From the NCBI RefSeq assembly GCF_030371825.1, contig NZ_JAUDDM010000020.1: 13,851 bases of DNA; one strand, given 5' to 3'. This document shows positions 4,934 to 11,199 of this stretch, piece after piece; position 1 is the first letter of the stretch; every line of letters starts with the position of its first letter. The notes under the pieces are model-generated. The model worked only from the letters and a program-made list of their open reading frames with translations. It was not told where the DNA came from and searched no databases. The stretch comes from Collinsella sp944321445 (GTDB taxonomy: Bacteria; Actinomycetota; Coriobacteriia; Coriobacteriales; Coriobacteriaceae). The position numbers and the translations under genes were made by a program.

Positions 4934-7036
4934 ATGTCGATTAAATGCACGGTAACAACTGACTTACAAACCAAGGATAAGAACGGTTATTCTGGCATTC
5001 AAAAGCACGTTGAACATGATAAAAAGATTAATCACACTAACCAAGATATTGTGTTCAGCGAAACTCAATTTAATCAATATGATGAATCACCGAAAACACG
5101 AGCGGCAATCGACCAATGGAACGATGAACATTTCAAAGATTATGTTGAGGAACACGATAAGCACCAACGAGAAAAAGGACACGCTGAGCGGCAGTATGGC
5201 AGCGTTAAAAACTACCTTAAACGGAAAAAGAAAGCCACCGCTGTCCTGACTATTGGCAATATGGAAGTCCAAAGCAAATTGATGCAACAATTCTGTCCCA
5301 AGACTTCCTATCAGGAAGCAAAATTACCGGACGGTACCACACACCTGGTATTTAAACTAAGGGACCAAAACGGACAACCAATCCCAGATAATATTGCAGT
5401 TGCCAAGCAGTTTTATGGCTGCTTCAATCGAGCCTTAATTAAAGCCACCAATAACAATGTTGGGTGGACACTTAAAGATAAATCACGAGTTAATGTTGGC
5501 GATTATTTACATCGAGGTCGCTACGCTACCAATAATGATGAAATGGGAATCTCTCACATTCATTATGAATTAGCTACCTTTGGCATGACCAGAGGCGGTA
5601 AAAAGCGAGCCGCTCACGTGACTAATTCACTCAATCAGGCCTTAGTAAGTCTCCATCACGCCGTTACAGGTAAATACTGTTCCGGACGTGACGCTACGAA
5701 ATGGTTTCGAGCCAATATGGACCAGTACGCCTTAAAATGTCTGGAAACTGAACTGCACAAGACTTACAAGGTACCGCAAGATAAAAAGATCCTCGATTTT
5801 GAACGTAAAACCAAGGAAGATAAAACCGTACAAACTGGTCTTTCCATGGAACAGTTAAAAGCTCAACATCAGGAAATCGCTGACCACCAAAAAGCAGTTC
5901 AGTCACTACAAAGCCAAGCTGATAACTTAACTAACCAAAAGAATGATGTCCAATCACAAGTAGCGACCGTCACTCAGAATCTAAAGGGCATCTACAAAGC
6001 CACCACAGGCCATCAGGCGGTCGATAAAGACGGTAACGACCTTTCACCCCTAGAAATGGCAAATGGCATTACAAAGGCTGCTAGAGACTCTCAGAAGGAT
6101 AAGCAACAAGCTGAACAGGACGCTGACGCTGCCAAAGAAAAACAAACAGCCGCCGAAAATCAACAGAAGCAATTGGACCAACAATTAGTTCATCAACGCC
6201 AACAATTACAAACCCTGCAAAATCAGATTAGCGACGCTGAAGAACAAATTAAGCAGCGCAAGCTCCAGCGTATCAAAGCCGCCCAAAAAGAAATTGACCA
6301 AAACGACTTACTCGATAACAACGATCAACCAATTACAGTAACCGAAGCTAATGTAACCCAAATGGAACAGGAATTAGATTCCTGGCGTCAAGAAGAGCGA
6401 GATAATTGGGAAACAGATAAACAAGACTATCAAGATGAACTTGATAACCTAAACCAAGAGATAACTACTGCCCGTACTACCAAAACTGAATTATCAACTA
6501 CCAACCAACAATTAACCACCCAGAATCAGCAACTCCAGAATGAGAATACAACCGTACAAAACCAAATTAACGACTACAAAAACCAATTAGTCGATACCAT
6601 TGCTGAAAACGCCCCTGAACACAAAGTTGACTCATCATTACTAAAGCCAAATGAAAAAGCTCAAGCAGTTATTACCAACACCGGACGACAGCAACATTTA
6701 CGCCAGCCACTTAAATACCTGATGGACACCGTTACCGAAGTCCTACAAAAAGTCAAAACCGAAGCTACCAAGTTTATTGACCATGTTGTCAAAATCCTAA
6801 TAGCTCCTAACGGTAATCAGTCACCTAAAAATCTACAAAGCCGAAAACTAGATCTATCAAGCATCACAGCCTCAGACAAGCCAATTGACCATCTCAAAGA
6901 GAAACAATTACAAAACGATCCTGCCGTTAAACTCAAAAAAGCTATCCTGTCCGCCAATAGTGAACAACTACAAAAAGTTGACCAGCAAGTCAAACAATCA
7001 CTTAAACAACAAGTCGAAGATAACATTGAATATTAA
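4934..7036 (+). CDS. Mobilisation relaxase, MobV (Mob/Pre)-like, with long coiled coil
   Basis: The product has 700 residues. The ATG at 4934 is chosen because GGGTGAT (4921-4927) lies 6 bases before it; that site would be inside the gene if the ATG at 4919 were used. The N-terminal part shows the pattern G-x-x-KH...N-x-DI (residues 21-39), like the first motif of MobM/Pre proteins. Later comes ISHIHYEL (His208, His210) followed by GMTRGGKK, like the metal-binding histidine motif of relaxases. Such proteins nick oriT and lead the strand into the recipient. Residues about 300-565 form a long Gln/Asn-rich coiled coil (LQSQADNLTNQKNDVQSQVATV). The C-terminus is basic and polar. Family placement as MobV is tentative because the motifs are divergent; relaxase function is likely from motifs plus upstream hairpins. 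Confidence 0.7.
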   Translation: MSIKCTVTTDLQTKDKNGYSGIQKHVEHDKKINHTNQDIVFSETQFNQYDESPKTRAAIDQWNDEHFKDYVEEHDKHQREKGHAERQYGSVKNYLKRKKKATAVLTIGNMEVQSKLMQQFCPKTSYQEAKLPDGTTHLVFKLRDQNGQPIPDNIAVAKQFYGCFNRALIKATNNNVGWTLKDKSRVNVGDYLHRGRYATNNDEMGISHIHYELATFGMTRGGKKRAAHVTNSLNQALVSLHHAVTGKYCSGRDATKWFRANMDQYALKCLETELHKTYKVPQDKKILDFERKTKEDKTVQTGLSMEQLKAQHQEIADHQKAVQSLQSQADNLTNQKNDVQSQVATVTQNLKGIYKATTGHQAVDKDGNDLSPLEMANGITKAARDSQKDKQQAEQDADAAKEKQTAAENQQKQLDQQLVHQRQQLQTLQNQISDAEEQIKQRKLQRIKAAQKEIDQNDLLDNNDQPITVTEANVTQMEQELDSWRQEERDNWETDKQDYQDELDNLNQEITTARTTKTELSTTNQQLTTQNQQLQNENTTVQNQINDYKNQLVDTIAENAPEHKVDSSLLKPNEKAQAVITNTGRQQHLRQPLKYLMDTVTEVLQKVKTEATKFIDHVVKILIAPNGNQSPKNLQSRKLDLSSITASDKPIDHLKEKQLQNDPAVKLKKAILSANSEQLQKVDQQVKQSLKQQVEDNIEY

Positions 7037-7042
7037 TAATCA

Positions 7043-7200
7043 GTACTACACTGCACCGAAATAAAATGTAGTACCTGCGCAATATACACACTAATTTTCG
7101 ACCAAAAACTGCAACAATATCATAAACCCATCAAATAAAGCTAATTAAACATTAATTATAGAGACAGGTACTATACCTAATACAAAACAGGTCTAGTACC
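7043..7200. repeat. Two inverted repeats with TACTACA/TAGTA cores after the relaxase gene
   Basis: GTACTACA at 7043-7050 is mirrored by TGTAGTAC at 7067-7074. GGTACTATACC at 7167-7177 is mirrored with one mismatch by GGTCTAGTACC at 7190-7200. The first pair shares its core with the TGTAGTA/TACTACA boxes of the array before parA. Neither pair is followed by a T-run, so they look more like protein-binding sites than terminators. The stretch has no gene. A role as extra partition-protein sites is inference. Confidence 0.4.
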
Positions 7201-7232
7201 ATACCCGCTTATCCTTAACTTTTACTAAAGGA

Positions 7233-7466
7233 AGAGCAAGCATCCGCAAGGAGCTTGCGTCAGCTTGCTCTCTCGATACCTAGCCTAAACGTGGCTAAAG
7301 TATCAAAAGAGCAATGCTCTCTCAGTCAACCCCAGAGTATTAATGGTCAATCGACAATAGAACATTATCAACTCACTATTAACACTCTAGCAGACAGTTT
7401 AAGCGCACTCCGCCCTTGCCCCTTGCTATTCCTCTCTATATCCCTGTTAGGCGGGCGGTTTTTTGT
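7233..7466 (+). ncRNA. Candidate structured RNA with serial hairpins and terminator-like end
   Basis: No gene is seen here, but hairpins follow one another. AGAGCAAGC at 7233-7241 pairs with GCTTGCTCT at 7263-7271, with CGCAAG/CTTGCG nested perfectly inside. GATAC-TAGCC pairs with GGCTA-GTATC (7275-7304). AGAGC pairs with GCTCT (7308-7320). AGAGT-TTAAT pairs with ATTAA-ACTCT (7334-7388, one mismatch). A GC stem, CCGCCC at 7410-7415 with GGGCGG at 7453-7458, is followed by TTTTTTG. The series reads as one folded transcript of about 230 nt on the plus strand. No clear promoter is found, though TTAAAC at 7145 with TACTAT at 7169 is possible. No RNA family was recognised. Confidence 0.4.
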
Positions 7467-7499
7467 TTCTAATCATCGTTACAATTACGATTTTTGGCG

Positions 7500-7745
7500 A
7501 TAAACACGTTAAAACTCGCGTTAATAGAAGGGTTGTCCGTAGCATTTTCGAAGCTTCCAAGCCACGTCTTTAGTTCCGTGCGATAAGAACAAGGTTTAGC
7601 ATACCTATGATGTTAACTACGGGTCTGGCGCGTCTCCAGATCCACGGACGCTTTCGGGATACTACCACGGTGCAGAGTCACTGCTTTTGAGTTTAACGGT
7701 CGTGAACCAAAAGAAAAAGCATGTAGCCGGTTAGCTACACGCTTT
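7500..7745. ncRNA. Second candidate structured RNA region, gene-free
   Basis: This stretch has no credible ORF and is less AT-rich than the surrounding intergenic DNA. It holds TCTGG/CCAGA around CGCGTCT (about 7624-7640), GTTC/GAAC at about 7574-7590, AGGT/ACCT at about 7592-7606, and long-range matches such as GTCCGT (7535) with ACGGAC (7644). It ends in the strong stem AAAGC-TGTAGC (7716-7727) with GCTACA-GCTTT (7734-7745). With 7233-7466 it makes up about 510 bases of structured non-coding DNA, similar in scale to large ornate RNAs known from Lactobacillales. Strand and identity cannot be settled by eye. Confidence 0.35.
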
Positions 7746-7755
7746 CTATCTTCCT
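7716..7755. terminator. Hairpin terminator, stronger on the minus strand
   Basis: The stem has 11 pairs with one A/C mismatch and a 6-base loop. On the plus strand CTTTCTATCTT follows. On the minus strand GCTTTTTCTTTT follows, a better T-run. A minus-strand promoter may exist upstream of it at about 7801-7830 (TTGTCA, 17 bases, TTATAG), which would give a short antisense transcript. Confidence 0.55.
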
Positions 7756-7781
7756 CGGGTTTCAATTCTAGTTTGGATAAC

Positions 7782-7810
7782 TTGAATTTTTCGCCATTTC
7801 TTTCTATAAT
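7782..7810 (+). promoter_or_regulatory. Near-consensus promoter for a small RNA
   Basis: TTGAAT at 7782-7787 and TATAAT at 7805-7810 are separated by exactly 17 bases. This is among the best sigma-A promoters in the window, yet no gene follows for about 600 bases. The start would be near 7817. Confidence 0.7.
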
Positions 7811-7816
7811 TTATCT

Positions 7817-7906
7817 ATAGACGAAATGACAACCCCGATTAGCTAGTGCGGATAGCTTTTCGGTAGCCCGTTGAAGTACGCCAATACTTCAGCGGGCTTT
7901 TTCTTT
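7817..7906 (+). ncRNA. Candidate small RNA of about 90 nt
   Basis: The strong promoter at 7782-7810 is followed after about 50 bases by a strong terminator, with no coding frame between (the only ATG frame closes after six codons). AGCCCGTTGAAGT at 7865-7877 pairs with ACTTCAGCGGGCT at 7886-7898 with one G-T pair, then TTTTTCTTTT. A short stem (TAGCT/GATAGC region, about 7840-7858) precedes it. It may be a copy-control or antisense RNA, given its place before the parAB region, but no target was identified. Confidence 0.6.
7865..7906 (+). terminator. Terminator of the small RNA
   Basis: A 13-bp stem with one wobble pair and loop ACGCCAAT is followed by a T-rich tail at 7898-7907. Confidence 0.8.
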
Positions 7907-7925
7907 TACTCTCGTTTATTCAGTT

Positions 7926-8005
7926 GGTGAAGTAGTTCGCCAAAACTATTTCACCTATTAAAATACGCTAATCCGAAGCAAATGTAAATGCTTTCGAATT
8001 TGCTG
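7926..8005. repeat. Inverted repeats between the small RNA and the array
   Basis: GGTGAAGTAGTT at 7926-7937 is mirrored by AACTATTTCACC at 7944-7955 (one mismatch). CGAAGCA/TGCTTTCG and GCAAAT/ATTTGC form a second hairpin at about 7974-8003. Their function is unknown; they may belong to an origin of replication together with the array that follows. Confidence 0.4.
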
Positions 8006-8363
8006 TAGTACGTTATATATTGTGGTAAATATATAACTGTAGTAAATATATAACTTACTACAATATATAACGTACTACAGTTATATATTTACTACATCGA
8101 CAAACGTTGATTTAACAGCATTTCATTTTTTGAAAAAGCAATTAGTTTACTACAATATATAACTGTAGTGAATATATAACTTACTACAACTAATTAATGT
8201 GCTACTAAAATTTTTTTGAATAAGTCTATATAACTTCACTCCATAATTTATTTACCACAATATATAACTGTGGTAAATATATAACTTACTACAACTAATT
8301 ATTTTAACTGTAAATGACTTTATAATAGCGATTTTTGCCATATTATATTACTTGTAGTAAACT
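8004..8363. repeat. Centromere/iteron-like array: ten TATATAAC boxes with TGTAGTA/TACTACA spacers
   Basis: TATATAAC occurs on the plus strand at 8030, 8047, 8064, 8156, 8173, 8227, 8261 and 8278, and inverted at 8012 and 8080. Neighbouring copies are 17 bases apart (8030/8047/8064, 8156/8173, 8261/8278). The 9-base spacers are TGTAGTAAA or its reverse complement-like TTACTACAA, so direct repeats contain alternating inverted boxes. A last TGTAGTAAA lies at 8353. The array sits directly before parA, as centromere-operators of ParA/small-ParB plasmids do. It could also act as iterons for a Rep protein not in this window. Confidence 0.75.
8321..8326 (+). promoter_or_regulatory. -10 box of the likely parAB promoter
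   Basis: TATAAT lies between the last paired array boxes and parA. No good -35 is seen, so the promoter may be weak or controlled by proteins bound to the array. One isolated TGTAGTAAA box lies just downstream of the expected start. Confidence 0.4.
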
Positions 8364-8404
8364 AATTATGAAATTGAACCAGGGACTTCAAAGGAGTGAA
8401 GACG

Positions 8405-9292
8405 ATGCCAGCAATTTTATATGGAAACATGAAGGGCGGTGTTGGTAAAACAACCAACAGCGTTATGACGGCTTATCAATTAGCAAAGTTAGGTTATAAG
8501 ACCCTTGTTTGTGATTTGGATCCACAAGCCAACGCAACTCAATTACTTCGACGAACATATGGGTTGCAGCACGGGACTGATCTACAAATCAACAAAACCA
8601 TGATGGTTGCACTGACCGAAGAGAATATCAAGTTGGCCATTGTTAACATCATGGACAATTTATACCTGCTGCCATCTTCCGAGGACTTTAAAAACTATCC
8701 TGATTTCCTCGAAATGAAGTTCATGTTAGATAAAGAAAAGATTGAAGCCGGCGATAGTACCACTCTGCAAAGTGAAATGAGCAAAGTTAAAGAACAACGG
8801 ATCTCCTACTTTGCCCAGCAACTTGCCAAGGTCCGTGATGAATACGACTTCGTTATCATTGACGTACCACCAACGCTCTCTATCTTTACCGACTCCGCTA
8901 TTTACGCTACCGACTTCGTTATTATCGTTCTTCAAACCCAACAAAGGTCTCTGGACGGTGCTGAAACCTTCTTTGAATACCTCCAACAGATGTATAACGA
9001 CTACGCTAATATCGACTTTGATATTCTGGGTGTCTTAGCCGTTCTTCTAAAAAACAATGTCGGCCTCGACAACCAAATTCTGAAGGATGCTGAAACCGAC
9101 TTCGGGAAGGATATGCTATTTAACCAGATTATTCGCCACATGGAGCGTCTCAAGCGCTATGACCGGACTGGGATCGCTGAAAAGGGGCTTACCAAATATG
9201 ATATGCACGATACCCGGTTGCATTATATCTACAACACGTTGACAAAGGAAATCATCGCACGCCTAAAAGACAAAGGGGTTGAATTGAAGTAA
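8405..9292 (+). CDS. parA: ParA-family partition ATPase
   Basis: This 295-residue Walker-type ATPase segregates plasmid copies by ATP-dependent binding to nucleoid DNA. The deviant Walker A motif KGGVGKTT lies at residues 10-17 with the signature first lysine. Next come LVCDLDPQANAT (34-45) and the Walker B-like VIIDVPPTL (about 154-162). No N-terminal helix-turn-helix is present, so it belongs to the short ParA type, in which the small ParB partner regulates the operon. ATG 8405 is chosen because GGAG (8393-8396) lies 8 bases upstream; an in-frame GTG at 8396 overlaps that site. Its stop overlaps the next start by one base (TAATG), so the two are coupled. It may resemble PrgP of enterococcal plasmids. 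Confidence 0.9.
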   Translation: MPAILYGNMKGGVGKTTNSVMTAYQLAKLGYKTLVCDLDPQANATQLLRRTYGLQHGTDLQINKTMMVALTEENIKLAIVNIMDNLYLLPSSEDFKNYPDFLEMKFMLDKEKIEAGDSTTLQSEMSKVKEQRISYFAQQLAKVRDEYDFVIIDVPPTLSIFTDSAIYATDFVIIVLQTQQRSLDGAETFFEYLQQMYNDYANIDFDILGVLAVLLKNNVGLDNQILKDAETDFGKDMLFNQIIRHMERLKRYDRTGIAEKGLTKYDMHDTRLHYIYNTLTKEIIARLKDKGVELK

Positions 9293-9666
9293 TGGCTAAA
9301 TTTGAGTTTAACAAGAGCGCTAAAAAGAAGGCGCCAAAACCAATTACGGAAACGAAGATCTCCAAGCCCAAGGAAACCTACGATCCTGCCAAAATGACGA
9401 AACAAGTCGAAGAGGACTACCAACAAGAACAACCAAAGAAAAGACGTCCTGGCCGGCCGAAGAGTGGGCGTAAGTCCTATCAGACAGTTCGTCTGCAGAA
9501 GAAGACCGTATTGAAAATCAATGCGCTTGAGAATGCACTTAGCGTATCTACACAGGATGCTACTGTTGACCAAGCTATCGAGCGTGTTCTTAATTCATTG
9601 AACGCCGATGAAAAGCGAGCCTATGATCTTTGGCTGGAAATGTTCGAGAAGAAAGAGAACCTATAA
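9292..9666 (+). CDS. Small ParB-like centromere-binding protein with AT-hook
   Basis: This 124-residue protein has an unstructured lysine- and proline-rich N-terminal third. An AT-hook-like segment KKRRPGRPKSGRK (49-61, core GRP) follows, then a strand-helix-helix stretch (YQTVRLQKKTVLKINALE and helix TVDQAIERVLNSL, about 63-103) resembling a ribbon-helix-helix fold. The C-terminus is acidic and helical. Position after parA with a one-base overlap, size and basic character match the small ParB partners such as PrgO, which bind repeated sites and stimulate ParA. AT-hooks grip the minor groove of AT-rich DNA, which suits the TATATAAC boxes upstream. The ribbon-helix-helix call is by pattern only. 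Confidence 0.7.
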   Translation: MAKFEFNKSAKKKAPKPITETKISKPKETYDPAKMTKQVEEDYQQEQPKKRRPGRPKSGRKSYQTVRLQKKTVLKINALENALSVSTQDATVDQAIERVLNSLNADEKRAYDLWLEMFEKKENL

Positions 9667-10080
9667 ATCCCAATATTCATTTTTCTCCTAAGTTAGATTA
9701 GTTGTTCCACCAAGAAAGAATTAATGGGTTATAACCATATCCGAATAAATATCACTAAAAAGTAGTCTATTGTCCCCTGAAACGATTAATAAAACAGGCC
9801 TCTAATTCTTACCTCTGAACATTATTTAATATAGAAGTGTCCAATTAAGCCACTTCTCATGTCGTCTCATCGCTAATCTGTGATCCGTGCAACAGCAATT
9901 CCAGTGTTCCACGCCGGTTTATTCTAATTACAAAGGATCTTAATATTGCTCTGGTAAATGGTGATATGTTAAACAATTTAATGATTAAATACCGCATTGG
10001 TGTTAAGATTAAGTAACAATTTACAACGCATAAGATAGATAAAGATTATTTTAAATAATCGCAAACATTTTTTATAAAGC
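9667..10080. other. Gene-free AT-rich stretch
   Basis: No supported gene is seen on either strand. Small symmetric words are GGTTATAACC at about 9728, AGAAGTG/CACTTCT at about 9832-9858 around 11 bases, and GATTATT/AATAATC at about 10045-10061. None is followed by a good T-run, so no terminator for parAB can be placed with confidence. The longest small frame with a start, about 9966, encodes only 16 residues and has no ribosome site. Confidence 0.5.
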
Positions 10081-10091
10081 GTTAAACATGC

Positions 10092-10097
10092 TATAAT
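10092..10097 (+). promoter_or_regulatory. Extended -10 promoter of the second antitoxin RNA
   Basis: TATAAT preceded by TGC (TGCTATAAT) has the same form as the toxin promoter on the opposite strand (10340-10345). The start would be near 10104. Confidence 0.65.
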
Positions 10098-10103
10098 ATT
10101 GAT

Positions 10104-10173
10104 AGAGATGAAGTCGTCAAATTCATGGCGCACAAAAGCCCCCAGCAAGGTCCTAAGTTGCTGAGGGCTTTTT
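10104..10173 (+). ncRNA. Antisense antitoxin RNA II of the second type I module
   Basis: The RNA is about 70 nt, from the promoter at 10092 to the terminator at 10134-10172. Its 5' part contains GAGATGAAGTCGT (10105-10117) and TTCATGGC (10122-10129). Both words recur in the same order at 10267-10279 and 10288-10295, the start region of the minus-strand toxin gene. The RNA is therefore complementary to the toxin mRNA around the start codon and at the shared terminator, as in the first module. The repeat words differ from those of the first module, so the two antitoxins should be specific to their own toxins. Confidence 0.75.
10134..10172. terminator. Bidirectional terminator of the second type I module
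   Basis: AAAAGCCC-CAGCAA at 10134-10148 pairs with TTGCTG-GGGCTTTT at 10158-10172 with one mismatch. A-run and T-run flanks serve both strands. Confidence 0.8.
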
Positions 10174-10205
10174 ATTATGGGCTTATATTGCTGTTCGATT
10201 ACTCG

Positions 10206-10292
10206 TTAATGGTGTCGATTGTTAAGCCACCAACCGAACCAAACTACGATGAGTGCATTAACGAGCGAGATGAAGTCGTTTAGCAAGTTCAT
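10206..10292 (-). CDS. Fst/Lpt-family type I toxin, second copy type
   Basis: This 28-residue peptide begins MNLLNDFISLVNALIVVW and ends GWWLNNRHH. A hydrophobic segment with tryptophans and a short basic tail match the Fst/Lpt membrane toxins; the WLNNR ending parallels WLNQR of the first module. The ribosome site AGGGGGT lies 9 bases before the start. It is enclosed in a 7-bp stem (AAGGGGG at 10319-10325 with CCCCCTT at 10301-10307 on the plus strand), which would hold translation back in the nascent RNA. The promoter is an extended -10 (TGCTATAAT) at 10340-10345. CTCGTTAATG and CATTAACGAG near the gene ends can pair and fold the mRNA. It is far below usual gene-calling limits. Confidence 0.8.
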   Translation of the reverse strand: MNLLNDFISLVNALIVVWFGWWLNNRHH

Positions 10293-10300
10293 GGCTACTA

Positions 10301-10325
10301 CCCCCTTTCTATCACGACAAGGGGG
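10301..10325 (-). promoter_or_regulatory. Ribosome-site-hiding hairpin in the toxin leader
   Basis: In the minus-strand transcript CCCCCTT pairs with AAGGGGG, which contains the ribosome site of the toxin gene. The loop is 11 bases. A leader stem that limits toxin translation is a known feature of Fst mRNA. Confidence 0.65.
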
Positions 10326-10339
10326 CGAACGATTTTATA

Positions 10340-10345
10340 ATTATA
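10340..10345 (-). promoter_or_regulatory. Extended -10 promoter of the second toxin mRNA
   Basis: On the minus strand TATAAT is preceded by TGC. No clear -35 is present. The transcript would start near 10333 and reach the shared terminator about 200 nt later. Confidence 0.6.
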
Positions 10346-10411
10346 GCATGAAGGTAACTAGTAAAAATCAAAATAAATAGGCAAATAGGGTCTATTTATG
10401 ATGAATCACCC

Positions 10412-10457
10412 CTGTTTAAACAGCATTATTTATGGCAATATGTACAACTATTACATA
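10412..10457. promoter_or_regulatory. Possible ArsR operator and promoter region
   Basis: CTGTTTAAACAG at 10412-10423 is a perfect 12-bp palindrome. TATGTA at 10439-10444 is mirrored by TACATA at 10452-10457. The second lies right before the arsR start and may be its operator, since ArsR repressors bind dyads over their own promoter. No consensus -35/-10 pair stands out. Confidence 0.4.
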
Positions 10458-10470
10458 ATAGGTAACGTAA

Positions 10471-10773
10471 ATGGATTATCAAAAATTAGCTAACTTGCTT
10501 AAGGCAGTTGCTGAACCAAATCGGCTTAAAATTCTTGAAATGCTTTCCTGTGGTGAAATGTGTGCCTGCGACATTCTTGAACACTTTGATTTTACCCAAC
10601 CAACGCTTTCTCATCATATGAAAGTATTAGAGGATAAAGGATTGGTCATCGTAAGTAAGAAGTCAAAATGGCATTACTATTCATTAAATCCAGACACGAC
10701 TGCACTTATTATTAACGGCTTAACCCGTACACTGTCCAATACTGACAATTGTATGTGTAAGGATGCTAATTAA
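10471..10773 (+). CDS. arsR: ArsR-family arsenite-responsive repressor
   Basis: This 100-residue winged-helix repressor has the recognition helix at about 43-53 (QPTLSHHMKVL) and the wing near KSKWHYY. The metalloid-binding motif CGEMCACDI (Cys27, Cys31, Cys33) corresponds to the ELCVCDL box of ArsR proteins that bind As(III). A CMC pair near the C-terminus (94, 96) could add thiols. Binding of arsenite releases the operator and opens the ars operon. The neighbour downstream is an acr3 fragment, confirming the ars context. With the pump gene broken, it would now control nothing useful nearby. The ribosome site is weak (AGG about 10 bases before the ATG). Confidence 0.92.
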   Translation: MDYQKLANLLKAVAEPNRLKILEMLSCGEMCACDILEHFDFTQPTLSHHMKVLEDKGLVIVSKKSKWHYYSLNPDTTALIINGLTRTLSNTDNCMCKDAN

Positions 10774-10804
10774 AAAAGATAATCCTTTTATTTTTACCGC
10801 AAAC

Positions 10805-10820
10805 ATAGATAATTATCTAT
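10805..10820. promoter_or_regulatory. 16-bp perfect palindrome between arsR and acr3
   Basis: ATAGATAATTATCTAT is its own reverse complement. It lies just before the ribosome site of the acr3 remnant and could be a second ArsR site or the end of the arsR mRNA. Confidence 0.45.
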
Positions 10821-10835
10821 ATGAAGGGGATTAAT

Positions 10836-11086
10836 ATGAAGACGTCGAAAAACCTATCATTTATGGATCGTTACATGACCCTATGGGTGTTTTTAGCTAT
10901 GGCACTTGGGATTTTATTTTCCCTTCCTTGCCTAAGTTGATCAACAGTTGGTCAGTGGGAACTACGTCTATTCCGATTGCAATTGGCTTAATCTTAATGC
11001 TGTACCCGCCATTAACTAAGGTTAATTATGAAAAAATGGGTGATGTATTTCGTGATAAGGTAGATTGTAAAATTTATAAGACCTAG
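10836..11086 (+). pseudogene. acr3: Frameshifted and truncated ACR3 arsenite efflux pump
   Basis: The start has a good ribosome site (GAAGGGGA) and encodes MKTSKNLSFMDRYMTLWVFLAMALGILF, then stops after 34 residues. In another frame the match to ACR3 continues (FPSLPKLINSW, then GTTSIPIAIGLILMLYPPL and KVNYEKMGDVF). The break lies at about 10905-10917 and fits a short deletion, since a few residues between MALGI and IFPSLP are missing. After VFRDK the similarity ends in VDCKIYKT and a stop at 11086, so about 80 of some 350-400 residues remain. Full ACR3 is a ten-helix membrane pump; this copy cannot work. The family call is confident, gene loss likewise. Confidence 0.85.
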
Positions 11087-11135
11087 ATATACCAACTTGT
11101 TTATCAGTTAGAAACGATTTCCACGAAAAATAAGT

Positions 11136-11164
11136 TTGAAAGATTCAAGGAGTTGTATTATATT
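11136..11164 (+). promoter_or_regulatory. Promoter of the surface-protein gene
   Basis: TTGAAA at 11136-11141 and TATATT at 11159-11164 are separated by 17 bases. The start would be near 11171. The ribosome site GGAGG at 11188-11192 lies 7 bases before the ATG. Confidence 0.6.
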
Positions 11165-11199
11165 GAGGGCGTATAATAAATAGTATTGGAGGTTGTATT

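Noticed and set aside
7255..7503. 82-codon frame starting with TTG
   Set aside because: It lies across the perfect nested hairpins, has no ribosome site and gives a low-complexity protein unlike any family; the DNA is better explained as structured RNA.
8004..8363. CRISPR array
   Set aside because: The repeats are 8-17 bases, the spacers are themselves repeats, and no cas genes are nearby; the pattern is that of a partition site or iterons.
9966..10016. 16-codon ORF starting near 9966
   Set aside because: Too short, without a ribosome site or hydrophobic pattern, and with no antisense or terminator context such as the two type I modules show.
1204..10270. Shared CTCGTTAAT/ATTAACGAG arms at 1204-1252 and around 10202-10265 as a pair of recombination sites
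   Set aside because: The common part is only 9 bases. In the second place it is explained by the ends of the type I toxin gene, so chance is the simpler explanation.
140..10400. Shared word AGGGTCTATTT near 142 and 10387, upstream of both type I modules
   Set aside because: The match is 11 bases and sits in different orientation and distance relative to the toxin promoters; not enough to call a common regulatory site.
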